Below are positions 1 to 10,700 of a stretch of 64,000 nt of DNA, piece by piece. Source of the DNA: Asterias rubens (taxonomy: Eukaryota; Echinodermata; Asteroidea; Forcipulatida; Asteriidae); NCBI RefSeq assembly GCF_902459465.1, contig NC_047066.1:21207047-21271046 (forward strand). The letters run 5' to 3'. Numbering within the stretch: the stretch's first letter is position 1; each line of letters opens with the position of its first letter. Made by a program: the position numbers and the translations under genes. The notes under the pieces were generated by a model that did not search any database, was not told the DNA's origin, and saw only the letters and a program-made list of their open reading frames with translations.

Positions 1-1176
1 AAATCCTAACTTCAACTTAGAAAACATTCCGAACATAAACCCTACCACAGGCCTGTCTCTATAGTCTGAGAATTCATATTTTTAAGCAATAACTTGTATT
101 GTGACTAAGCAAGTCTTCCACCTGGGCAAAACCTCATGTTAAACAGATAATACTAAGCAATATTTTGTCTGTGCTTAGCGAGTTTTGTGCTTGCTTACAG
201 GCTTTATGAAATTGGGTCCAGATGTATTTACTACTAGCAATATGGCTTATTGGTTGAATGCCTTCTTGTAAGAATTCCCCTTAGAGAAAATGGTCAATGC
301 TTTCATAAGATACACTCCTGGCGTCTGAAAGTGCACACCCCGATGAGCAAACCACTCTCTAGCCCCAGCGAGTGGTGTCCATAATAAAACCAAATTGTCA
401 AAGTATTAATTTCCATCTACACAATGCCAAATTTGCAGGTAATATTACACTGTGTACTTTGGTTGGATGGGTTTTCAAGCAGATATTAAAACACCATATG
501 ACTGGTGGTTTTGGACACGCTTGGGGTAAGAGAAGGGCATCAGTTATCAATCATCTAGAGAATGTATGGGTGGAATATGAATTTGTCTTCCATGAAATTA
601 AATCTTTGTTTTTGTGATCTACTGGTGATGTTTAGCCTGCAATCTGTCTGTTTTAGTAGTCAGCCGCTAGTCTGTCTGTCAGTCAGGGTGTTTGTTTGTC
701 TTCATCCGGAGCTGTTTATTTAGAGAGTTACGTCAACTTGCGATGAGAAGCCATTGTCTGTCCCATAAATGCATGCGCGAATGTGGTGCCAGACGAAACT
801 GCTCATTGAGTTATGAGTGCATTTGGACTAAAAATGGCATCCAGCAATCAGAAAACTGGTCCCGCCATGTCACAACTCTCTCAATACACAGCTCTTATGT
901 CTTTGTCTTGTAGAATCTGCTATAAATGTTGTTTAATGGCCAACACTTAATCTTTAGATTGTACACCAAAATTCATGCATGCAATAAATGCATCCTATAA
1001 AACAAGAGTTTGAAAATTGAAACCATACACAAACAATATGTTGCAATAAACAAAAGGCGACATTTAAACCTGTGTTTGTTTCAATTGTCTGAACACATTC
1101 AACAACAGGTTTATCAATCAAAATAAGCTGTATTATTTTTCAACAAACATGAAATTAAAACAAAGAGTGGACTCAC
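1..1176. other. No gene seen; probable intron of the GAS2-like gene
   Basis: No coding exon is recognisable here on either strand. Because the GAS2-like coding exon on the minus strand ends in a splice donor at 1,176, this stretch is most simply the following intron. The GAS2-related (GAR) microtubule-binding domain expected further 3' is not visible, so it probably lies left of the window. Confidence 0.5.
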
Positions 1177-2157
1177 CCTTTCATGAAGTGAGATGAGCAC
1201 TGCATATTCCAGCATGACCTGAGGTGGAGGTTCTTGTTCCTGTTCAGGCGTGTCTGTACTTGCATACCCATCAGATCCACGGCCCAGGGTCTGATTCATG
1301 TGGTGTTGATGCATGGGTTTTGGAAGCCGAGATCGGCTCACTTTCCGAGTTCGTACCGGGACGGCTGGAGCACTGCTTTGAGTATCATTCAAGCTTGTCA
1401 GATCAGGCGAGTCTGATCTTTGAGAGTCCATCTCATGGTCCGCGTCAGAGCCCGATTCAAGCTCTCGATCAACGTCTGTTGTGGTGGCAGAGCTGGTGGG
1501 AGAAGCTGGCTCAATTGAAGGCTCTGAATCTGGCTCGGATTGGGTGCTTAACTGTGAGTTTAACGCCATTAAACCAGCGTTAATCTCACGTTCAATGTCC
1601 TCCTCAAACTGCACCAAGAGAGGGACGGGCATCCCCACCTTGCCCCCTCGTCGTGCCACCTCAAGAAGGCACAGAATGAAACTCCTCTCGTTCTTCCTGA
1701 GAACAAGATCATCTGACTCGAAGAGAAGAACATCTTTGATGTTAAGAGAGTGACGACACCAAGAGATGAAGTTACTTATGTTGTCCCTCGCATTGAAAGA
1801 TCCTTCCTTAGCGTCAACTCTAAATTTGATGTCATTGTCATTAATAACCATGTCCTTTTCGTTAAGTCCATGCATTTGCCGATACTCGATGGCAACTCTT
1901 CGCATGTTGTTGGCATGCTGGCAGAGAACCGAGCCATTCTCAAGCTTCTCGTAAAAGTTCTCAGGGATGATGTCAATGGTGTAGAGATTATTAAGCCACT
2001 CTGCAAGGTCCTCCACCATCGCATAGAGGTACTCATCTTGTGTTTTGAATGGTTTGATGTTAGTCGCTTCCCATTTGGTCTCATAGCGAGAGTCATAAGG
2101 ATCTTCAAAGTCGGGAGTGCGTGAGCCATCCCGACCAAGACGCTGAAGTGAGTTCAT
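1177..2157 (-). CDS. GAS2-like protein, N-terminal calponin-homology exon (partial gene)
   Basis: First coding exon, 327 codons, of a growth-arrest-specific-2-like cytoskeletal linker. Residues about 45-170 form a type-3 calponin-homology domain: AMVEDLAEWLNNLY, VLCQHANN, ARDNISNFISWCR, LVLRKNERSFILCLLEVARR and LVQFEEDIEREI match the GAS2L1/2/3 group better than GAS2 itself. After it comes a Ser/Pro/Asp/Glu-rich disordered stretch. Family members bind actin through this domain and microtubules through a downstream GAR domain, which is absent here. The exon ends in phase 0 at a clean donor (GTGAGT on the minus strand, 1,176-1,171), so the gene continues beyond the left edge. The start is the first Met of the open frame, just upstream of the conserved region. 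It is unrelated to the receptor genes. Which GAS2L paralogue it is cannot be decided. Confidence 0.88.
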
Positions 2158-3996
2158 TCTTCAAAAGTTAAACTCAGAGACGTCCTAGACCTGCTATGTT
2201 TAAGGAGATTCTTCTAACAACTTAACTTCAGAACCACGTTCACTTAATCCTTCACAGATATTCCCTTAGATGGCTTGTGCACACTCCTTAAGATTTGGGT
2301 TTCCAAATTTTGTATAGATTGATTGGCTTTGTTACTTGGTATACAGCTTAGTAATTGAAGCTGTCCACTCATGGTTGAAGACACACCTTGGTGCTGATCA
2401 TAAGTTGAACAGCAGACTTACATTACACACATCATAGGCCTCTTCAATAATTCATCTCACGAGCAATGACACTGGAAAACCCATAGAATCATCCAAACGT
2501 GTGAATGCTATCCATAAAAGCTGAAGTGAAGTCTCCACAACAAAAGGATTCGACAAAGTGCCAAGGTGGATGAGCAGAAATCTAATTAGAAGCTGTGAGA
2601 CCAAAATGTGATGCACACAAACAAAATCAATCGACTGGACAAAACCTTCCAATAATGGTGTTTCCTACAGATGCCAAGCATGGACCCACAGGGGTGCTCA
2701 ATGAATGGGTGTTGTTGATCACAGGTTTTCTATGCAGTGTGAAGATGCACCCACCAAACAAAAAAGGTATCCACATGTGGTCAAGTGGGTACAAACAGGG
2801 TCATAGAGAACATCCAATAAGACCCAGAGGTTGTCTTGGTGAGCTTTTATCCTAACTTGGAGAGGTATGTGGAGGGGTTTATGTCAACTCTAACTGCGCC
2901 ATATTAGCCACGTAACCTATGGATCAAAAACCAATAACCAATTAATGCCTGAAATCGATATCGGGTTGGGTTGACTCTACAAATAAAACTTGAAAGCTAC
3001 CTTTGTACTCAAATTGATAGATTTGGAGATATCTGTAAATTTAAATAAATTGTTTACCAATACCCAAAACTGTAACCATGAGATTATGAGGGTCACCACA
3101 GTTTGAAGTGGAAAGTACACTTGTCAGGAATAACAGTTTGATACATATCAGTCAGACCTTTAATGCTTTACATTGTACACTATACATACGTACATGTAGG
3201 CTCTACGTTGTCATCTCAAACAAATGCAATAAGTTCTTTCTACATCCTTTCAAAACTAAGTGATTCCACTCGTCTCATGTTTTAAGGAGCAGGCAGTTGG
3301 CAGCTGATTTATTAGTTTGCCAACTGCCAACGTATTCACAGATCTTTAGCTATTTCACTCTCCTGTTATGAACTTGTTGGGCAGGCAGTAAGCAGTTTGT
3401 GTGTTTTCCAATTGGCAACTCTTCCACTGAACTTAGCAATTCCACTCTCATATTTTGAACTTTTGAGGGCGGGGAGTCGGTGATGTCATTAAAACAGTAA
3501 ATGATTGGATCCTCATTAGATTTTGCCGACGCCAAGGTAGGGGTACAGCCCTTCCTAACAGATTATGTTCACTCCCTGTGACTGAACTAACATCCTATAC
3601 CGGCACAGGGAGACACTGTGGTCCGATTCAGTCAATTTGAATCATCATTCATCACAATGAATCATTATTAAGAAAACAAGCTTGAAAGAAACCATTAAAG
3701 CAATATCAAACTTCAAAATAACCCACGGCATCCACAGCAATTGTGGTGCCCGCGGTTTTGCTGTGGTGCCCTTTGAAAAGTTCCAATACAAATTTAAACT
3801 GTCCTCGTAGAAGTGCCCCTTACCGGAGGAAAATTGTTGTGCCCCTTCAAATTCAAGGCCTGCTTGCAGATTGTACAACATGTATGACATTGGGCTTTAC
3901 AACTTATTTTAGGCATTTTTTTATGTATCAAGAAAACCACAAGTGAAACTGACTGAATGGCTAAATGTTAAAAGATATGGGGTTGAACATAGACAA

Positions 3997-4260
3997 GTTT
4001 ACTAGAGCGGGACTTGAACCAAGGACCTCCGGCTTAGCAAGCCAGACTTTTTATCCTGTGACATTTTATGTAGCCTGTCATAGATTGGATTTTGTCAACG
4101 TAATGCAGATATTCCTTTTGTTTTTTTACCCATTACACCAATTTGTGTTAGCACTGTATACATGTACTCCCGAGTTCTGTGAAAAAAATCAAAGGCATAT
4201 TACTCGGATGGGATTCGAACCTACGCCACAACCTTTGCAGATATGTAGGCAAATCTATAA
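3997..4260 (-). repeat. tRNA-derived SINE pieces
   Basis: Read on the minus strand, 4,260-4,115 has a degraded tRNA-like head with a B-box-like GGTTCGAATCCC, then a linker and a body (ACAGAACTCGG, CAGTGCTAACA, GGTGTAATGGGTAAA). The same order occurs at 15,127-15,260, 24,255-24,370 and 42,420-42,575. A second tRNA-like piece with GGTTCAAGTCCC lies at about 4,075-3,997. Neither folds into a full functional tRNA. Confidence 0.6.
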
Positions 4261-4911
4261 AGGAAACTACTGTTAAGCCAATGTGAGAGTTTCGGCTGAA
4301 TACAGTCTGAGTGACTGAAAAAAAAAGAGGAAAAAAACGTCATTGCATTTTCACAAGAACTTTGAAGTTGGTTGGGGTTGGAGGAGGAATTGGCTTAGAG
4401 TTCAAATCCAGGGAACGAAACCACAGCTACCGGATTCTACTAAATCAGGAAGGATATCACACTACGAATGGGAAAGGTCTGACCTGACCTCCCATTGCAC
4501 AGTGTACAACAGCCATCAGGAAATGAGCAAAACCAATCTATAGTCAAATCATTCCAAAGTGAGTTAATGATAACAATCATGTGTTGATAAGGTTCTCATG
4601 CCTTCACTTTTTAAGATCACGTACATGGCAATTTCGCTCATATCCTTTTAATAAAGCCAGTTATGTTATTTCTTATTTTATTTGTGTCACCAAAACACTG
4701 ATCAGGTAAATTTTCTCTTCATCTTGGAATTATCCTATTGGACAAATTTATTAAATTTACCTATTTTTCAGTCTTAAAGGTAGTGAGATCTAAAAAGCCA
4801 GCAAATTTTGAGTGGCTCTTTCCCCCTTGAAAAAAAGAAGGAAAAAACGCCTCATCCATCCTCTCCTTTAGAACAAAACAGAACAAAGCCTTTGAACTTA
4901 AACTTGCACAT

Positions 4912-5417
4912 TAAAAATTATAATTTTTAATTAGTCTTGATTGTTTTCTCTTTAATAGACAGTAAATGAAAACTTTGCCTTGGATCGGTCGAGTTGGTCT
5001 TTGAAAAGCGTTTGTAACCGTTTGTTATGAAATGCATTGGTTAGAAAGATGTTTTTAAAGTAGAATACAATGATCCACACAAATTTGCCTCGAAATTGCG
5101 TGGTTTTCCTTAATACTTTGCGAACTAACAGGGTCGGCCATTTATGGGAGTCAAAAATTTGACTCCCATAAATGGCCGACCGTGTTTGTCGAAGAGGTAA
5201 AAGGAAAACCACGCCATTTCGAGCGATACTTGTGTGGATCATTATACTCTACTTTTAAAATATCTTTCTAATCATACATGCATTTTATAACAAACGGTTA
5301 CAAACGCTTTTCAAAGACCAACTCGATGATCCAAGGCAACATGTTCCTTTAAAAATTATAATTCTTAATTAGTCTTGATTGTTTTCTCTTTAATTAATAG
5401 ACAGTAAATGAAAACTG
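4912..5417. repeat. Fold-back element flanked by long direct repeats
   Basis: Between about 4,975 and 5,357 the two halves are inverted repeats of each other: TTGCCTTGGATCGGTCGAG on the left returns as its reverse complement at the right end, and the centre is a near-perfect palindrome around TTTGACTCCCATAAATGGCC. A second member is at 48,984-49,385. A direct repeat of about 64 bp (4,912-4,974 and 5,351-5,417, containing TTAGTCTTGATTGTTTTCTC) flanks this copy. No transposase is encoded. Confidence 0.75.
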
Positions 5418-5643
5418 TTCAAACATAATTATTTCGATTACATGTGTAAGCATACGCCTATAAATAAATGTACTTTATTAAAAGTCTTATAGTTCTCGAG
5501 TGTCACAATTTATGGGTCTAACAAAAACAATAACATACACAGTTACCAATACCATACTACAGTACATCAGAGTTCTATAGTTTTAACCATTCAGCAGGCC
5601 CAGGTTTTTACTTTTGGGGCGTTTTTTTTTTTTTTTTTTTTTT

Positions 5644-5770
5644 GCTATTTAAAGTATCTAATAACTAGCATTGAGCAAGATACACACCACACATACTGTC
5701 ACATTTGTTTGCTATTTAAAGTATCTAATAACTAGCATTGAGCAAGATACACACCACACACACTGTAACA
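5644..5770. repeat. 67-bp tandem duplication
   Basis: The sequence starting GCTATTTAAAGTATCTAATA at 5,644 begins again at 5,711 and runs in parallel through ACACACCACACA. Two copies only. It directly follows a poly-T run, which suggests replication slippage. Confidence 0.85.
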
Positions 5771-5927
5771 ATGTGACATTCAAACCAAGAAAAGGAATAC
5801 AATCTTTGTACAGTAAACATTTGTGCCACTTGGCCATGGTACGGTACGTACAGTGGGCTATAACACAGTCAGTATGTAAACAGTGTAACGTGTTTCTGTA
5901 CACAAATAAAATCTGAAGTCAACTCAC

Positions 5928-6600
5928 CTTTTTCGGATTATAAACCGCCGTTCAAGGCATGTTCCTTACGTTGTCGTTTCAGCAAACTTGGCCGTCTTCA
6001 TCTTCATATCCTCTCACAAGTTGCCACCTCTTCTCGGCCCCAATTACATGATGAAAAGCTGAGGTTTTACGACTTTTACGATACTATTTTGCGTAAGCTC
6101 TAGACCGGCCGTACTGATTTACGCATGGGTGCTTGCTGTGTGTTGTGTGTGTGCGTGTGCGTTCGATCGAGTGTACCCAGTTTAGACTAGCCAGACTAGT
6201 CCGGCCAACGTGATAGACTAATAACAAGAGAGAGGGCGGCATACACAAAATTGCTGCAACCTTTTGCTCGGATTTGTGTGAAGTTGTTGTGTGATTTTCT
6301 ATCGTATGCCCACCACTTGCCTTTGAAGCGGATATTTCGTTGAGCAACGTTTAGTACAATGATTGAGCTACTTTACTTCGCTCAATGATGGTCATGCCAC
6401 TACGCGAAACTGTCTTTCATCTGCTGCCAAAAAAAAACAAAAAACAAAAAAACACACATTGCATATTATGACGTCATTAGAGTAGGGCGCCCTCGTCGCG
6501 AAGAGGTCAAAATGAGTTTGCTCATAGGCCAATATTATGTGCGCCGCGCGTACAAATCTGTGCATTTCGTTTGATGACGTCGGCTATATAACAGCGCCCT
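5928..6600 (-). promoter_or_regulatory. Candidate promoter and 5' UTR exon of the GAS2-like gene
   Basis: On the minus strand a good splice donor (G|GTGAGTT) ends at 5,928-5,921, and the region above it is richer in GC and CpG than its surroundings. It contains a palindromic CRE (TGACGTCA, 6,469-6,476), a second CRE-like TGACGTCG (6,574-6,581) and a TATA-like TATATAA (6,585-6,591). This fits a core promoter and a non-coding first exon spliced to the coding exon at 2,157. The TATA and CRE elements are nearly symmetric, so a plus-strand promoter is also possible. There is no transcript evidence. Confidence 0.4.
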
Positions 6601-6731
6601 CTCCCGAACAGTAGTCATGAAAACAACTGGTTGTTTATAATAGACAGTCTACCTTTAACCTGTTTGTTGTTGTTGGGGTGTTGTTTTTGTCCTTCCTTTT
6701 TCTTTTTCTTTTTTTTTTTTTTGGGGGGGGG

Positions 6732-6870
6732 TGTTTGTTTGTTTGTTTGTTTGTTTGTTTGTTTGTTTGTTTGTTTGTTTGTTTGTTTGTTTGTTTGTTT
6801 GTTGTTGTTTGTTTGTTTGTTGTTTGTTTGTTTGTTTGTTTGTTTGTTTGTTTGTTTGTTTGTTTGTTTG
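6732..6870. repeat. (TTTG)n microsatellite
   Basis: About 35 tetranucleotide units with a few interruptions, preceded by a G-run and a pyrimidine tract. The Phe-Val-Cys-Leu and Lys-Gln-Thr-Asn repeat frames across it are artefacts of the array. Confidence 0.97.
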
Positions 6871-7429
6871 GGTTTATTCGTTCGTGGGGATGGGGACGTG
6901 GCTCATGAAATGTAAATGCAACACCAATAATAATACAATATGCCGATACAACAATTAAATGGGGTTTGCCAATCGCCATTTCAATGTCGAGACAATGTTC
7001 ACTTTCCTTTTCAATGTTCTCTGTATACAAACAATAATGCACATGAAAAAGGGTCTACAACGTTTCAACAAATCGAAAGGGCTTAAAAGGGATACCCCAG
7101 TGCACTTTAAAAACCTAAAGTTCAAACGTTGACCGTGTTTGTGTCAGCCTGACCAGATATGGATCACGCCCCGCTCCAGGACTCAATAATTCCGGATTAT
7201 TTCTGACCGGAAATTTTTAAAGTGTACAACAAAACAACTTCGAAATTAAAAGCTGCATGTAAGGTTGAAGAGACGATAGTCGATGGAATTCCGAAAACAA
7301 CAAAAATTTCTTGAAGGCCAACAATATGAGCTGGTGGGTATTAAAGTACGGTAAACCTTTCACGTCACAAAGTACTTAAACCACACGTCTAGGTGACAAT
7401 CATTACAGCGTTTGTATGTATGAGTGGGT

Positions 7430-7727
7430 ACTTGGAATTCGGCATATAAGCCTGCAAGCAAGCGCTTCTTTCACAGGCCACACGTCATCCGTTGGAGACT
7501 GCAAATGCTGGCTTTTGCTTTATTTAGTTATGTACATTCAATGTTTCAAACAAGCAAAATCCAAGTTTGAATCAAGTCGTGATATTGAACATTCGTTGAT
7601 CGTGACGAGTTTTCATGTGAGACTTTAAGACAACAGTGAACGTGAAACCTTACCATTGGAGAAGCTTGCATCTTGCTCGATCTATTGTTGCTGTGATGAA
7701 TCTTTACTCACAATTATTGAAAGCATA
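7430..7727 (+). promoter_or_regulatory. Candidate promoter of gene A1
   Basis: About 440 bp upstream of the A1 start codon is conserved in A2 (16,558-17,008). It includes a TATA-like GCATATAAGCC at 7,442-7,452, about 280 bp before the ATG, with the same element near 16,726-16,736. Transcription would start near 7,475 if this box is used. Inferred from motif and conservation only. Confidence 0.4.
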
Positions 7728-10700
7728 ATGAGACAGTTTTGCTTCGGTTTGTTCCTGTATCTGCTAGTATGCACACTTCCAACGGGTAAGTAGGCAAATC
7801 TGCAATAAAAGTAAAGAATTCTCACTTAAATAAATAAATAATACACAATATGTATCTTTCGTGAACGAAAAGCATTGGGGGGGGGGGACTTTAATATTTT
7901 ACAATTTTGTTTAATCAATTACAGTCCTTAATATGTAAAACACTGAAATTCGTTTTGTTATTTTTACCGGAAAAAGATAGATTTGAACTTAAACGGCGAT
8001 TCGAGAAAGACACAATCTGTATTTACTAGTCTAAAATTAAGTTTAAAAATAAATACAAATATATTTCACAAATCCTTTGAGGCATTAATTAACTCAAGTT
8101 CACCAGCCATGTGCAAACAATAATCAATTGTGACCCGCTCTGTGAAAATGAGTCAGATATAGGCAATTACAGGAATTGAGTTAAATGCATGGCTGGAAAG
8201 AACACATCGGCAGCAGTAATTTTTTTTTTTTTTAAGCTTTGGGGTTATCGCGTTGCGGAGTTACTCGCGTTTGAAATTAGCCACTACACCATTTTTATGA
8301 AAAACTAATTACAAGTAAAATGATATTTTAAACTACCATTGTGTGCTAAAGGATACAAATAAGACATAAAATAGACATAAGTATGATTGTTGTATTCATA
8401 GCTTTATTGCCTAAAAGTAAGTGTTCTAAAGGTAACCCATGCAACTTAAGATCTTAAAAAGAAAAGGGAAAAAAAACATTTTCCACATTAAACTGTCCAT
8501 AACTTAATATTGCATTGGGCGACATGTGACTCATTTCACAGAGTGGGTCACAATTAATATTCACGTCAATACATAGGCCCTGTCCATGGAATTCTAACGC
8601 GAAAAGTTTGATCTCTCTTTCGTTTTGAAAAAATAACTGTCCGTCAACATTCGTTAAAAAAAATCAAAAATACATAAACAGATTAATTAAAAAAATTAAA
8701 ATTTAAAAAGAGCCAATTCGGCGAAAATCGGGCAGTGCAAGTTTAATGAAAAGTGTATTTAATTATTGATTTATTTCTTTTATTTACCCAGGGTGAGCCA
8801 AATCAGTAAAAATAACTGGTTCCCATTCGGGCCCTGCACAATAATTGTTAAGAACAAACAAATATAATTTACATTATCAAAAAGTAAACATAAAATCACA
8901 TTATAAAATTACAATATAAAAGTTGTAAACGTTTTTGTAGTTTTCAAAATGTATGTGTGCTTGGATCGAGTGCTTTTATAAATGAATATGCAATGCTTTC
9001 TGTGTACATTTTTAATATTTTATCTTAAGATCACTTCTAGATGAGAGATCAGTGAGTTTTTCTTACAGAATGGATTTCCCAGGATAAACAAGAAATAAAT
9101 AAATAAATAAAATCAACTCCTCGACAATAATTTGAGTGTACCTTAGAATTAAATTTGAAAAACGAACAACGAAAGGAGTTATCTCTAAACAATAAACTGT
9201 GGTAGTAATGTTGGAAGCGCTTTGAGGTAGACATGGTTGATGAAGTGCTACATAAACCCGAGTATTATTGTTATATAAGCCTCAAGAGAAAACAATACTG
9301 GTACCGTTAGGTTTCACTACACTGTTTGTTATCGCATACGTTTTATTGTTCTTAATTTATTCAACCTCTTCATCGTCCTTGTTTGTCGGTAATAAAAATA
9401 TCACTCAAGGTTACATGAATCGCGTGAGCATTGGAGACGTTTCCAATTTTGTATTTCACTATTCTGAAATCAAGTTGCCAAAGGAATAAAATAAAAAATA
9501 CCACTTAAGTAACACGAATCGTGCGTGCATTGGAGACGTTTGCAATTTTGTGTTTCACTAATCTGAAATGAAGTTTTAAAAAAAAATTAAAAAAACTATT
9601 ACAAATACATTAATATTTCACTTAATCATTTCATGAACTTAATTTAACTAACTCTAGCTCATCAGCCATGTATAAACAGTATTCAATTACACATTACATA
9701 GGCCTATGTTTTGTGCCCTCTCTATGGAATAATATTGCGCACATTATTTTGTGTCTGTCTTTCGTTTTGAAAAATTAATGTCCGTCAACATTCGTTAAAG
9801 AAATGAAAAATACACATAATAGGTTAATATCCAGACTTCTGAAGAAAATTGTTAAAAACTTTTACAAACAAAATTATAATATCTAACTTTATTTATAGGA
9901 ACTATATAACGTTATTCACTTAATTTGTTTATTTTCAAAGGCACCGAGTCGAAGAAGAGCAACCGGTCAGCCCTTTTAGATAATCTGTTGGATGAGTACG
10001 GCCCAACATCTCTAAGACCGGTTCACAATTACTCCACGAAAGTCACCATACACTTCCGTCTCCTGATTACCCAAGTCATCGAGCTGGTATAGTTCCTTAA
10101 GATATTTTAATATTAATATCAGTTAAATGCAGTGGACACTATTGGTAATTACTCAAAATAATTATTAGCATAAAACCTTTCTTGGTGACAAGTAATGGGG
10201 AGAGGTTGGTGGTATAAAACATTGTGAGAAACAGCTCCCTCTGAAGTGCCATAGTTTTCGAGAAAGAAGTAATTTTCCACGAATTTGATTTCGAGACCTC
10301 AAGTTTAGAACTTGAGGTCTCGAAATCAACCATCTAAACGCACACAACTTCGTGTGACAAGGGTGTTTTCTTGTTTCATTATTATCTCGCAACTTTGATG
10401 ACCGATTGAGCTCAAATTTTCACAGGTTTGTTATTTTATACACATGTTGAGATACACCAACTGTGAAGGCTAGTCTTTGACAATTACCAATAGTGTCCAC
10501 TGCCTTTAAATAAATAATAATAACTGTGTTTTTAAAGCGCCAAATTGCCAAAGGATACAAGGCGCTGAAGAAAGAGGGGGAAGGGACAGAACAAAGACAA
10601 AAACGACCAGCTATGCCGAAGGAAAAGAGTGGGTTTTTAGAGCATGTTTGAAGGTTGCGACACTGTTGGGAGAAAGGCATAATAAGTTTTCACGGTCAAT

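Larger units (their letters stand above)
2158..5927. other. Probable first intron of the GAS2-like gene, with repeats
   Basis: No coding exon is supported. If the 5' UTR exon near 5,928 is real, this is the intron between it and the coding exon. It holds two tRNA-derived SINE-like pieces (about 3,997-4,260), a fold-back element with long flanking direct repeats (4,912-5,417), a poly-T run near 5,622 and a 67-bp tandem duplication (5,644-5,770). The open frames in it have no recognisable domains. Confidence 0.5.

Noticed and set aside
1-1110. GAR domain exon of the GAS2-like gene
   Set aside because: No minus-strand frame here shows the expected Cys-rich GAS2-related motif; the small plus-strand frames at 372-617 and 692-913 have no recognisable content.
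6631-7042. Open frames of repeated Phe-Val-Cys-Leu or Lys-Gln-Thr-Asn
   Set aside because: They are translations of the (TTTG)n microsatellite on each strand, with no start context, domain or splice support.
10139-10680. Three short minus-strand frames repeated at 19,193-19,734
   Set aside because: They fall inside the family-1 TIR element and a LINE-like tail and recur wherever the element does; no protein family is recognisable.
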